A stretch of 64,000 nt of DNA from the NCBI GenBank assembly GCA_023301725.1, contig JALZUD010000012.1, positions 1-64,000 of the forward strand, written 5' to 3'. The notes under the pieces are model-generated. The model searched no databases. It was given only the letters and a program-made list of their open reading frames with translations, and had not been told where the DNA came from. Shown here in pieces: positions 9,601-17,634 of this stretch. Every line of letters starts with the position of its first letter. The stretch's first letter is position 1. A program made the translations under genes and the position numbers. Source of the DNA: Granulosicoccus sp. (GTDB taxonomy: Bacteria; Pseudomonadota; Gammaproteobacteria; Granulosicoccales; Granulosicoccaceae).

Positions 9601-9877
9601 GTGGGTCAACCATGACTTCACGCTGAAGTTGGTAAAATCTGGCCGAGAGTTTTTAATACCATCTGAGAAAACTGCAACCGATGTATTGCAGGAACACGGC
9701 ATTGATATAGATGTTAAATGCAGCGATGGCTTGTGTGGGGTTTGTCAGTGTGGCCTGCTGAACGGTGAAGCTGATCACCGTGATTTTGTCTTGTCGAACA
9801 AACAGCGCGAAGACACGATAATTTTGTGTCAGTCAAGGGCAGCTAAAGCAGGAGGCGTGCTGGAAGTTGATCTGTGA
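6662..9877 (+). CDS. rdhA: Self-sufficient cobalamin-dependent reductive dehalogenase (catabolic type, fused reductase)
   Basis: 1071 residues. Residues about 1-700 are a catabolic reductive dehalogenase like BhbA of Comamonas and NpRdhA of Nitratireductor, which remove bromine or chlorine from phenolic compounds at a base-off cobalamin. Catalytic Tyr473 (SMRAYLRF), Lys535 (GPRLKSG) and Arg599 (CTSYRV) have the 62- and 64-residue spacings of NpRdhA Tyr426, Lys488 and Arg552. Two [4Fe-4S] motifs follow: Cys559/562/565/569 and Cys595/608/611/615. Residues about 750-1071 are a phthalate-dioxygenase-reductase-like module: flavin motif RQYS 804-807, nucleotide motif GGGIGITP 867-874, and plant-type [2Fe-2S] Cys1020/1025/1028/1056. 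There is no Tat signal and no RdhB anchor gene, so it is cytoplasmic and should draw electrons directly from NAD(P)H. GTG start with GAGGG 7 bases upstream. Substrate unknown. Confidence 0.93.
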   Translation: MTIRLFSDKKRPVHLGSYPTERLARVNSGPCLDNCPPFKPLSFHLPEMPNSIINAMGEHQAMLDAIRDGLVNKAVADCPSDLQNRSEHLKAFGYYVDASIVGVCQLPQSALLKSPAVNPDIEHLAEDLRTRQTKTLASGIDMIMADLRDSMNAPPTSIGGHTHAIVFLYEYPRDPEPGEMGVDWIVDSQAHRACLLASEAAVVIANYVRLLGFDARAHTSTSSDVDLNLLAVAAGLATVEAGLLQNPYVGKRFGLSVVTTTFELAADRPLAASDQQPRARTHGLAWKLGKGFAKNAFNQTRYAKRRYMDGEQPFEKLKRSDKPTTFIDEDRVARVPKRTDMFARAQFGDMGKTLQDNAKGGHYARKAAPSMAQRRALGAFVLLQDGEPNEKRTELDPQQASNLIKASSYFLGADAVGISRCPDWTWYSHDATGAVLEPPHDQAISMIVDQGFSTMDGSSGDDWIAVSQSMRAYLRFSLLGGVIAKQLRNLGYSAKAHSVLDGDVLQPPLLLLSGMGEVSRIGEVILNPFLGPRLKSGVVTTNLPMAHDQPIDFGLQTFCESCNKCARECPAGAITAGPKLMFNGYEIWKSDSQKCTSYRVAQPGGAMCGRCMKTCPWNLEGLFAEEPFRWAAMNIPKAAPLLAKLDDMVDNGSLNPVKKWWWDLEIQADGAYRPTDKMVNTRTLQKDLHLKYEDQTLAVYPANLAPHPYPYPFPMDREKGIEAYQAMITAEQYQLRLANGDTENLAHKVRDDMASPVIQVVLSKAESMTADVHKYEFRTVNGELLPEWSAGAHLDIVVAPEFLRQYSMSGDPADRSVYQIGVLREDEGRGGSLLIHRIFSEGRTLFISKPINHFPVYEEASYSFLMGGGIGITPMIAMAHRLHTLGKPFELHYSGRSRSTMAYLEDLGSFAWADRVHYHVTDEDSRADINAILTQCMEGTHVYTCGAERYMNSVMQAATRAGVPEDLRHLEYFSVPEAPEWVNHDFTLKLVKSGREFLIPSEKTATDVLQEHGIDIDVKCSDGLCGVCQCGLLNGEADHRDFVLSNKQREDTIILCQSRAAKAGGVLEVDL

Positions 9878-10000
9878 TTGGTTTCCTTTGAGAAAATAAT
9901 ATCGCTTTTGGTATCCACTTATTAGGTGCTAACCCTCGTAAACCAGCTGCTATAGTCACTAGAAATTACGCGTTAAAAACGCTTTAAAGCGCTCAACACT

Positions 10001-10894
10001 ATGCGACTGTTAAATTCACCTGGCTTTCTGCTCATTGCCACAGGCAGCCTATTGGGGCTGACTTTCCCACTGGGAAAACAAGGCAGCCTTGCTGGCGTTC
10101 ACCCTGTCGTGTGGGCGTTTCTTTTTTCATTTGGCGCATCTACTGCACTACTGTTGTTTCGCGTAGCGCGTAAGCAACCCTTGTTGCTGACCATTCGCAA
10201 CTGCAAGTTCTACTTTATTGCTGCACTAATATCACTGGTATTACCCAACATACTCACGTACAGCGTCATTCCAGCGCTGGGCTCAGGCTTTACTGGTTTG
10301 CTATTTACCTTGTCTCCGCTATTCACACTCGCTATCTCAGCTATCTGGCAAGTTCGAATGCCAAACAAGCTAGGCTTGATAGGTATTACCCTAGGGTTTA
10401 TCGGCGCTGTTATCGTATCGTTAACACGCGGAGAAGTTGACAACCCTGCCCGTATTGGTCTGTTATTAGCAGGAATTTGTATTCCCTTATCTTTAGCTGC
10501 AGGCAATGTGTATCGGACCATGGCCTGGCCTGCGGGTGCGCAACCCATTGAGCTTGCAATAGGCATGAACTTAGCGTCATCTGCAATGTTACTGTTGATC
10601 ATTCAGGTACTACCCAATGCATCGTTGCCTGGGGGTCTGGAGTCAATTAAAATCACCGCTTTTTTTACCGTAGTGATTTGTAGCATGATGGTGGCAGTAC
10701 ATTCACGTTTGCAGTATGTCGGTGGGCCAACGTATTTGAGTCAAATTGGGTATGTTGCAGCAGGTGTTGCCCTGTTCATAGGTATGTTGTTTTTTAAGGA
10801 AAAATATTCATGGATTACATGGGCTGGAGCCATGTGTATTTTGCTTGGCGCGGGAGTCAGTATGAAAGCCCAGAAGATGAATTCAAAACCTTAG
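10001..10894 (+). CDS. EamA/DMT-family transporter
   Basis: 297-residue integral membrane protein with about ten hydrophobic segments and the two-repeat EamA layout (first repeat LLGLTFPLGKQGSLAGVHPV to about residue 140; second from about 155, ending LGAGVSMKAQ). The family exports or imports small metabolites such as amino acids, purines or drugs. It is the next gene after the dehalogenase in the same direction, 123 bases away, so it could move that enzyme's substrate or product, but nothing in the sequence proves a link. Confidence 0.85.
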   Translation: MRLLNSPGFLLIATGSLLGLTFPLGKQGSLAGVHPVVWAFLFSFGASTALLLFRVARKQPLLLTIRNCKFYFIAALISLVLPNILTYSVIPALGSGFTGLLFTLSPLFTLAISAIWQVRMPNKLGLIGITLGFIGAVIVSLTRGEVDNPARIGLLLAGICIPLSLAAGNVYRTMAWPAGAQPIELAIGMNLASSAMLLLIIQVLPNASLPGGLESIKITAFFTVVICSMMVAVHSRLQYVGGPTYLSQIGYVAAGVALFIGMLFFKEKYSWITWAGAMCILLGAGVSMKAQKMNSKP

Positions 10895-10960
10895 TTTTTA
10901 CACCACATTTCATTGCTCTCAGTGCAGTCAATTCAAACCCATAAACCCCACGTGTGCACC

Positions 10961-11018
10961 CGTTGTTTGAACCTCAAACATGCCATCCTTGGCATGAGTG
11001 CCACACGGTTCAACAACG
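10961..11018. terminator. Nested hairpin between convergent genes
   Basis: Outer stem: CGTTGTTTGAACC (10961-10973) with GGTTCAACAACG (11007-11018), one bulged T. Inner stem: CATGCCA (10979-10985) with TGGCATG (10990-10996) around a TCCT loop. It lies between the ends of the EamA gene (+) and the aldehyde dehydrogenase gene (-), the right place for a bidirectional terminator, although T tracts are missing. Confidence 0.5.
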
Positions 11019-11056
11019 TAAGGCGCTGCAACCGTGTAAATCGTTAGACGATTAGC

Positions 11057-12529
11057 CTAAGCTTCGTCGGCATCACCAATGCCACCCATGCACAGATATT
11101 TAAGTTCCATAAAATCATCCAGACCATGGTGTGAGCCTTCACGACCTAATCCAGACATCTTTACACCACCAAAGGGAGCTTCAGCTGTGGATATCAGACC
11201 AGTGTTAATACCTACCATGCCATAGTCCAAGGCTTCGCCCACACGCCAGCTTCGCGCCATGTCACGCGTATAGAAATAAGATGCCAAACCAAAATCAGTG
11301 TCGTTAGCAGCAGCAATAACTTCGGCTTCTGTTGTAAATTTGAATAGCGGCGCTAATGGACCAAATGTTTCTTCTGTTGCAACAGTCATGGCAGCTGTCA
11401 CCCCCGTGAGAATCGTAGGTTCAAAAAAAGTACCACCGAGCTTATGACGCGAACCACCATGAACTACTTTCGCGCCTTTAGCCACAGCGTCTGCAATTTG
11501 TTCTTCAACTTTCACCACAGCCGCCTCTTCAATCAGAGGGCCGAATACAACGCCTTCATCAAAACCATTTCCAGTAGGCAGTAAAGCCACCTTTTCTTTC
11601 AGTTTTTCAGCGAATTGATCGTATACACCTGCTTGAACGTAAATCCTGTTGGCGCACACACACGTCTGACCGTTGTTTCTGTACTTGGCGATAATAGCGC
11701 CCTCTACAGCCGCATCGATATCAGCATCATCGAAAACAATAAACGGCGCATTGCCACCCAACTCCAAACCTAGCTTCTTAATGGTCGGCGCACATTGCGC
11801 ATAGAGCATGGCACCAATCTCAGTAGACCCGGTGAAGGTCAGTTTTTGAACTATTTTGTTTGAGGTCATCTCCCCACCAATAGCGCTGGCAGACCCTGTA
11901 ACCACGCTAAATACGCCAGCTGGAATACCTGCCTCTTCTGCCAGCACCGCTAGTGCAATGGCAGAGAAAGGTGTCTGAGACGCAGGCTTCAACACCATAG
12001 AGCAGCCTGCAGCCAACGCGGGGCCAGCCTTTCGAGTAATCATGGCATTCGGGAAGTTCCACGGTGTTACCGCAGCAACAACACCGATAGGTTGTTTGAT
12101 GGTGACTAGCCGTTTGTCAGGTGCATGGCCTGGCGTGACGTCACCATAAGCACGACGAGCCTCTTCTGCAAACCACTCTATAAAGCTGGCTCCATAGGCT
12201 ATTTCACCTTTGGCTTCAGCTAGGGGTTTTCCTTGTTCGGCGGTTAATATCGCACCAAGATCATCCTGATTTTCCATCATCAGTTCAAACCATCGTCGCA
12301 AAACATTACTGCGATCTTTGGCTGTGCGTTTGGCCCAGGCGTGCCGTGCTACTTCCGCCGTCTCAATGGCTTCGCGTGTTTCGTCAGTGCCTAATTTCGG
12401 GACCTTGCCAACAATCTCGCCAGTAGCGGGATTGCGCACTTCAATACTATCAGTAGAGCTGGCCTCTATCCATCGCATTCCAACACAGGCTGCCTCACGC
12501 AGAAGAGCGGGATTTTTTAATTTGAGCAT
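11057..12529 (-). CDS. NAD(P)-dependent succinate-semialdehyde (or 2-oxoglutarate-semialdehyde) dehydrogenase
   Basis: 490-residue aldehyde dehydrogenase of the GabD group. Motifs seen: VTPWNFPNAMITRKAGPALA (cofactor entry and catalytic Asn), FTGSTEIGAML (nucleotide binding), LELGGNAPFIVFDDADIDAA with the general-base Glu, GQTCVCANR with the catalytic Cys, and the C-terminal EAPFGGVKMSGLGREGSHHG. It is last in the sugar operon, 243 bases after lacI, and may oxidise a semialdehyde produced by that pathway. Succinate semialdehyde, 2-oxoglutarate semialdehyde and glutarate semialdehyde dehydrogenases are close relatives and cannot be told apart here. Confidence 0.85.
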   Translation of the reverse strand: MLKLKNPALLREAACVGMRWIEASSTDSIEVRNPATGEIVGKVPKLGTDETREAIETAEVARHAWAKRTAKDRSNVLRRWFELMMENQDDLGAILTAEQGKPLAEAKGEIAYGASFIEWFAEEARRAYGDVTPGHAPDKRLVTIKQPIGVVAAVTPWNFPNAMITRKAGPALAAGCSMVLKPASQTPFSAIALAVLAEEAGIPAGVFSVVTGSASAIGGEMTSNKIVQKLTFTGSTEIGAMLYAQCAPTIKKLGLELGGNAPFIVFDDADIDAAVEGAIIAKYRNNGQTCVCANRIYVQAGVYDQFAEKLKEKVALLPTGNGFDEGVVFGPLIEEAAVVKVEEQIADAVAKGAKVVHGGSRHKLGGTFFEPTILTGVTAAMTVATEETFGPLAPLFKFTTEAEVIAAANDTDFGLASYFYTRDMARSWRVGEALDYGMVGINTGLISTAEAPFGGVKMSGLGREGSHHGLDDFMELKYLCMGGIGDADEA

Positions 12530-12734
12530 ATAATTAATCTAGTGAGAAATAATGTGCAGAAGCACGTCTGACGATTCGACTAGAGTCTTTGTCGTCGGTT
12601 CAGACAAAGTGTATGCCATGAACGATCAACTTGTCGACTAACAAACAGCCCATGCAACTGTTACGTCCATCTCAAGCCGTTTTAGCAACTAACTCAGGCA
12701 TTGCATTGTGCATCGGCAGTGAGCTAGGGTTAGG

Positions 12735-12776
12735 GTTGTCTTGTTAGCGCTGTCTTGTCAGGGTTGTCTTATTAGG
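12735..12776. repeat. 14-bp tandem repeat, three copies, at the 3' end of lacI
   Basis: Three units with period 14 start at 12735, 12749 and 12763: GTTGTCTTGTTAG, GCTGTCTTGTCAG and GTTGTCTTATTAG plus one linking base each. The third unit includes the TAA stop of lacI (12774-12772), so the array looks like slippage copies of the gene's end. The rest of 12530-12734 shows no gene. Confidence 0.75.
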
Positions 12777-13812
12777 GTGTTAGGCGCGTGCTGTCGCGCA
12801 TACTCAACGAAACTTCGATTTTGAGCTTCTTGGGTTCTTTCTTTAAGCCATCTTCATCGCTCAGCAACCGGATAACCAGTTCGGCCGCTATTCTGCCCAC
12901 CTCAGCTGGGTCCACCGTCACCGTTGAAATAGATGGCATGGAAAAACTCGACACCTCAAAGTTACCAAAACCTGCCACCCCCACTTCGTTGGGTACCTGC
13001 ACACCGTTCTCTTGTAACGCTTGCAGAACACCAAACGCGGGCGAATCAGAAACACAAAACACACAATCTATGTCGGAATAATATTCCTTCAGATTCTTGC
13101 CAATATAGTAGCCATCCTTAATTGACATAGGCGGATTACCGTACCGAATCATGCGATGTGAGGACAAGCCCGCAGCTTCCATCGCACTTCCAAAACCTGC
13201 TCTTCGCGCGGCACCTCGAGTCCACTCGTCGTTGGTTTCGCACAAAAATGCAATGTTCTTGTATCCGAGTTCGATGAGCTTTTCAGTCATCATATAAGAG
13301 GCTTGTTCGTTCGAAAATCCTACCGTATAGCCTATGGGCTTTACTGGAGTCTCCCACAATTCAATAACGGGTATTTGAGCTTGTTTAAGCAGCTTTACGG
13401 TTCGCGCAGTATGACCATCAAATGGCAGAGCAATGGCTTCCGGCCTTCTTTTTAACATGCTCTCTATGAGCTCTTCTTCGCGTGCCATCGAGTAGTCGGT
13501 ATGACCCAACAGAATTTGTAATCCCGTACTTTCTATGGTCTCAGTAAGAGCCTGGACCATTTTTGCATAGTGCACATTGTTCAAGGATGGTACAAGGGTG
13601 GCTACAAAGCCAGATCGTTTTGTCGACAAACTACCCGCCATTTGATCAGGCACGTAGTTCATTTTATCGACAATCTTCATGATACGATCACGCGTGCTTT
13701 GAGACACGCTGCCATCAGCTCGCATAGCTCGCGAGACAGTCATACGAGACACACCTGCGGCCTTAGCGACATCCTCCATCGTCACCATAGAGACCTTGCC
13801 TCGCTGACTCAT
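12772..13812 (-). CDS. LacI-family transcriptional regulator of the sugar operon
   Basis: 346 residues. The N-terminal helix-turn-helix with hinge reads MEDVAKAAGVSRMTVSRAMR, then a periplasmic-binding-protein-like effector domain from about residue 68 (VATLVPSLNNVHYAKMVQAL) to the end. The recognition helix VSRMTVSRAMR is of the GntR/IdnR gluconate-repressor type, and the perfect palindrome ATGTTACCGGTAACAT upstream of the importer ATPase gene resembles the sites such regulators bind. The gene sits inside the operon it probably controls, between the isomerase gene and the dehydrogenase gene. Confidence 0.9.
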   Translation of the reverse strand: MSQRGKVSMVTMEDVAKAAGVSRMTVSRAMRADGSVSQSTRDRIMKIVDKMNYVPDQMAGSLSTKRSGFVATLVPSLNNVHYAKMVQALTETIESTGLQILLGHTDYSMAREEELIESMLKRRPEAIALPFDGHTARTVKLLKQAQIPVIELWETPVKPIGYTVGFSNEQASYMMTEKLIELGYKNIAFLCETNDEWTRGAARRAGFGSAMEAAGLSSHRMIRYGNPPMSIKDGYYIGKNLKEYYSDIDCVFCVSDSPAFGVLQALQENGVQVPNEVGVAGFGNFEVSSFSMPSISTVTVDPAEVGRIAAELVIRLLSDEDGLKKEPKKLKIEVSLSMRDSTRLTP

Positions 13813-13915
13813 TTGGAGCTAGGTCTGTCTCTTGTGCAATAGCTACTCACCCGAAGATCGCTTATACAATATTTTAAAACTGTCATCTTGCTGTGATCCG
13901 GGGAATGGTGTGCGA

Positions 13916-14689
13916 TTAGAGTTTGCGGAACGCCTCAAGCCAATAAAGTCCGGATTCGACGGTTTTACCGCGCGGTTTGTACTCCGCCCCGATATATCCA
14001 GAATAACCAATGCGCTCTAGCAGTTTCATCAAATAAGGATAGTGTACTTCACCTTCGTCAGGCTCACCACGATCATGCACAGCGGATAGCTGAATGTGCC
14101 CAATATTGTGCAAATTTCCGAGTAAAAGTGTGGACAAATCGCCCTGAACGATCTGTGTGTGAAAACAATCGAACATCAGCTTCAGATTGGACTCTCCAAC
14201 GGCTTCAATGATAGAAACCGCTTGCTCAACTCGGCTAAAATGATAATCGGGTACCGAGCGCGGATTCAATGGTTCAATAACGATGGTGAGTCCGTGCTCA
14301 GCACCTTGCTTGCAGGCATATCGCAAATTTTCCTGAAAAACACTCTCTGACGCCTGAGTACCAGCTCCAGCAACCACATTGACATTTAAGGCACCAATAT
14401 CGCAGGCGTAAGCAATAGCCTGGTCGATGTACTCACGTGCCAACGCTTCACGGCCTGACAGAGCCGCTACGCCAAATAGCCCCTCATCCGCTGGCCCTAG
14501 CTGGGTGTTAATTCCAATCATTGGAATATTGTTGGACACAAGTACCTTTGATATTTCTGCGCTGTTGTACTCGTACGGAAAATGGCATTCAACCGCGTCA
14601 AATCCGGCTTGAGCCGCAGCCACTATCCGTTCTGGCAACGCTAAGTGTTCCCAAAGAAAACCAATATTTGCCGAATATCTGAGAGCCAT
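13916..14689 (-). CDS. TIM-barrel isomerase, hydroxypyruvate / 2-oxo-tetronate isomerase family
   Basis: 257 residues, the usual size of the Hyi/OtnI family. The N-terminus RYSANIGFLWEHLALPERI and the blocks AGFDAVECHFPYEY, VIEPLNPRSVPDYHF, LMFDCFHTQ and YIGAEYKPRGKT supply the metal and substrate residues (Glu, Asp, His, Glu) of the fold. Family members interconvert hydroxypyruvate and tartronate semialdehyde or 2-oxo-tetronates. It is encoded 33 bases after the lactonase gene in the sugar operon. The true sugar substrate is unknown. Confidence 0.85.
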   Translation of the reverse strand: MALRYSANIGFLWEHLALPERIVAAAQAGFDAVECHFPYEYNSAEISKVLVSNNIPMIGINTQLGPADEGLFGVAALSGREALAREYIDQAIAYACDIGALNVNVVAGAGTQASESVFQENLRYACKQGAEHGLTIVIEPLNPRSVPDYHFSRVEQAVSIIEAVGESNLKLMFDCFHTQIVQGDLSTLLLGNLHNIGHIQLSAVHDRGEPDEGEVHYPYLMKLLERIGYSGYIGAEYKPRGKTVESGLYWLEAFRKL

Positions 14690-14722
14690 GAAATAGTGCC
14701 CGGTTACACGCTAACGTGGATG

Positions 14723-15859
14723 TTAGAAGAATCGAATATAGTTGGGCGCAGGCAATTCATAAACATAACCAGTGGCAGCAACCAATCCCGTTTCAACATC
14801 TCGTGCAAACAAATTTAACGTGGAAGAATCCTGATTGGCAATGATGACAGCCTTGCCACAAGGCGTTATAGAAAAATGCCTTGGAAACTTGCCACCTGTC
14901 GGTACGATGTCAATACGCTCCAGCTTGCCGTCCGTCAATAACTTAAATATGGCAAGAGAGTTATCACCTCGATTTGACACATACAAAAAGCGCGCATCGG
15001 GGGATAACTTTATTTCAGAGACGTAGGAGGTTTGCTCCCTGTTCTCGAGCGTGGATTCATATTGCATCGGTATTAACCGAGGCTTCAACTCATCGGGCGA
15101 TGATGCATCAAGTTTGGCAACACATACCGTATTGAACAACTCATTTGATATGTAGCAAATGTCGAGGCTTGGGTGCATCACCATATGCCTAGGGCCTGAA
15201 CCTGCTTCGAACTCAATGTGCGTATCGTGCGCCAGAGACTTCGTGTGCGCGTCATACCGGTATTGAAAGATTGCGTTTTCGCCCAAATCTGGAACAAACA
15301 CCCAACTCTTCCAGAAGTGTGCACAGTGAGCATGAGGACCAACCTGTCGATTTTCCCAATGATCTTCACGGCTATTGACTTGCCGCCAGTCATCACCTTG
15401 GCGATAGTGCTGTTTGAAGCTCTGTAACACCTCACCCAACCGCCCGCTTTTATCTACATCAACAACATCGATTATTGCATCCCAATAACTGATGACAATG
15501 GCACTGTCTTTTTGTGGGGACAATGCAAGATAGCAAGTTGACTTACCAGATGCGGTAAACGTGTCTGCCTGACTCAATGTCGATTCAGACCCCACTTGGA
15601 ATTGCACAACAGTGCCGTTGTTCTGAATAGTTTCTTCGATCGCGTACATCATGCGCCCGTTGTTATGTGGGATAAGTACAGCTGGATTTAGTGCATTAAC
15701 AATCTCGCGCTCAACCAAAGTTCCTTCCGTGGTTAACGTTAACCCATAGATTCCTTTCCCCGATGTTGGTGCGTGAGGCTGATGAGCCAGGGCATCAAGA
15801 TCAGTATAGGTACCAACGATAAAGGGATAATCTTTATCAAGTGTAATTGTTGCAGTCAC
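14723..15859 (-). CDS. Lactonase family protein (seven-bladed beta-propeller)
   Basis: 378 residues, similar in length and repeats to the Pgl/YbhE-type 6-phosphogluconolactonase fold. Seen: N-terminal blade strand YPFIVGTYTD, ALNPAVLIPHNNGRMMYAIEE, VGPHAHCAHF and GSGPRHMVMHPSLDICYISN, LSPDARFLYVSNRGDNSLAIF and GGKFPRHFSITPCGKAVIIA, which are typical propeller blade repeats. No signal peptide, so cytoplasmic. In this operon it most likely opens the sugar lactone made by the neighbouring SDR dehydrogenase. It is distinct from the DevB-type pgl at 44111-44887. Confidence 0.82.
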   Translation of the reverse strand: MTATITLDKDYPFIVGTYTDLDALAHQPHAPTSGKGIYGLTLTTEGTLVEREIVNALNPAVLIPHNNGRMMYAIEETIQNNGTVVQFQVGSESTLSQADTFTASGKSTCYLALSPQKDSAIVISYWDAIIDVVDVDKSGRLGEVLQSFKQHYRQGDDWRQVNSREDHWENRQVGPHAHCAHFWKSWVFVPDLGENAIFQYRYDAHTKSLAHDTHIEFEAGSGPRHMVMHPSLDICYISNELFNTVCVAKLDASSPDELKPRLIPMQYESTLENREQTSYVSEIKLSPDARFLYVSNRGDNSLAIFKLLTDGKLERIDIVPTGGKFPRHFSITPCGKAVIIANQDSSTLNLFARDVETGLVAATGYVYELPAPNYIRFF

Positions 15860-15889
15860 AAAATCTCCAGAGTACTTCAGTAAAGAAAA

Positions 15890-16627
15890 TTAGCCTCGAC
15901 CTACAAAAGGCATGTCGTTAGCCATGACGGTGATATTGAGAACATTGACACCTTTGGGTAGTGAAGCCATGTACAAAATGGCATCGCACACCGGATCTAC
16001 CGGAATGGTGGGTTCTCCCAGTACAGATCCATTCGCTTGCAAAACCCCTTCCGCCATTTTGTCCCCCATCTTTGAACTCACATTGCCCAAATCAATTTGG
16101 CTACAGCTAATGCCAAATTGCCGCCCATCAAGACTCAGTGATTTTGTTAATCCCGATATAGCATGTTTAGTACAAGTGTAAGGAGCTGAAAAAGGCCGTG
16201 GCGTTGTCGCCGACACCGACCCATTGTTAATAATGCGCCCACCATTAGCCTGCTTGCGCATTTGACCAAAGGCTGCTTGAGCACACAAAAACGCACCAGT
16301 GAGATTGATGGCAATCACTTGGTTCCAAGTATCAACGGCTAGCTCATCAATCGGTACTGCAGGTGCTGCAATACCTGCGTTATTGAATAGCATGTCGACT
16401 TGCCCAAACGTATCCACTGCAAGCGAAAACAACTGTTTCACATCGCTTTCCTTGCTGACATCACAAACAACACCCAAGCCCTCGGTCGGCATCAGTGCAA
16501 CCGTCTCATCAAGGCTCGATTGTGTTCTTCCGGCAACAACCACATTCCATCCTGCTTCACTCATCTTCAGAGCAACCGCTCTTCCTATTCCAGCACCACC
16601 ACCTGTAATTACTGCAACGCTTTTCAT
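15890..16627 (-). CDS. SDR-family oxidoreductase (probable sugar dehydrogenase)
   Basis: Classical short-chain dehydrogenase, 245 residues. Cofactor motif TGGGAGIGRA at residues about 8-17, structural NNAG, catalytic Ser in NNGSVS and the YxxxK pair in YTCTKHAIS. The Arg after strand beta-2 (VVAGRTQSS) suggests NADP(H) is possible. In the operon it lies between permease and lactonase genes, which fits oxidation of an imported aldose to its lactone; a different polyol or keto-acid substrate cannot be excluded. Confidence 0.85.
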   Translation of the reverse strand: MKSVAVITGGGAGIGRAVALKMSEAGWNVVVAGRTQSSLDETVALMPTEGLGVVCDVSKESDVKQLFSLAVDTFGQVDMLFNNAGIAAPAVPIDELAVDTWNQVIAINLTGAFLCAQAAFGQMRKQANGGRIINNGSVSATTPRPFSAPYTCTKHAISGLTKSLSLDGRQFGISCSQIDLGNVSSKMGDKMAEGVLQANGSVLGEPTIPVDPVCDAILYMASLPKGVNVLNITVMANDMPFVGRG

Positions 16628-16689
16628 AAGTTTATTCCAATATGTGTGTGTAGCTTTCGTCAGCCTTCAAATTGTTGATTTGATGTCAA

Positions 16690-17634
16690 TTAACCTTTTA
16701 CTGCACCAGCTGTCATACCCGTAATGATTTGACGTGAAGCGAACAAAGTAAAAATAATGGGAGGAATGGCCAGCAGCATGCCAGTAGCCATAATCACACC
16801 CCATTCAACATTAAATTCAGACATGTTGTTTACAATCAAAATTGGTACTGTTTTCGTATCTCGATCAGATAGCGCCGAGGCCAATAGGTATTCATTCCAG
16901 GCAATACGAAAAGTAAATATTGCAGCAGCAGCTAGTCCAGGCTTGATCAGGGGCAAAACAACTTTGAAAAAGATCTGGAATGGCCCAGCTCCATCCATTC
17001 GAGCAGCTTCTTCGAGCTGCTTTGGCACCTGAACAATAAAGCTCTGCAAAATCCAGATAACGAATGGTAAATTCATTGCAACGTAGATGATAATAATGCC
17101 GCTGTGTGTGCCTGCGAGGCAAATATCACCCCTGCCTCCAAATTCTTCCCTGAACCACGCACCAAACCAAGAAGCTTTTGAAATACAAAATTCGTTATTC
17201 CACAGTCCGAATACAGGTACTAGTAAAACAGCAGGTGGAACCATACGGACCATTAGTGTAGTTCCAGACACGGTATCTCGCCCCATGAAGCGAAATCGCA
17301 CTAGTGCGTAAGCTGCCATGCATCCAATAACGAGAGTAAGAACTGTCGATACCAGTGCAATAACAAGCGAATTAATAAATGCACCACCAAATTTCAGCGA
17401 ACAAAATTCAACATGATCTGGCGCATAGGGCAACACATCACAAAGTGCCGTCTCATAGTTCTGGATGGTGGGCAGAAACAGCAATCCAGAGGCACCGCTG
17501 ATAATGTCCACATCCAGCTTGAATGAGTTGATAAACATCAGTGCTATCGGACCCACTGCCATGACAACGAGCATGACAATGATGACGTAAAAGGCTGGAT
17601 GCTGTGACTTGTGTTTTTGAGTGGATGCAGACAT
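16690..17634 (-). CDS. Sugar ABC transporter permease, MalG type
   Basis: 314 residues with about six membrane segments. The cytoplasmic EAA loop reads LEEAARMDGAGPFQIFFKVV, the contact to the ATPase. It carries an unusually cysteine-rich periplasmic stretch (NEFCISKASWFGAW and EEFGGRGDICLAG). It forms the importer with the preceding MalF-type permease, the binding protein and the UgpC/MalK-type ATPase; its start shares one base with the stop of the upstream permease gene. Confidence 0.9.
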   Translation of the reverse strand: MSASTQKHKSQHPAFYVIIVMLVVMAVGPIALMFINSFKLDVDIISGASGLLFLPTIQNYETALCDVLPYAPDHVEFCSLKFGGAFINSLVIALVSTVLTLVIGCMAAYALVRFRFMGRDTVSGTTLMVRMVPPAVLLVPVFGLWNNEFCISKASWFGAWFREEFGGRGDICLAGTHSGIIIIYVAMNLPFVIWILQSFIVQVPKQLEEAARMDGAGPFQIFFKVVLPLIKPGLAAAAIFTFRIAWNEYLLASALSDRDTKTVPILIVNNMSEFNVEWGVIMATGMLLAIPPIIFTLFASRQIITGMTAGAVKG

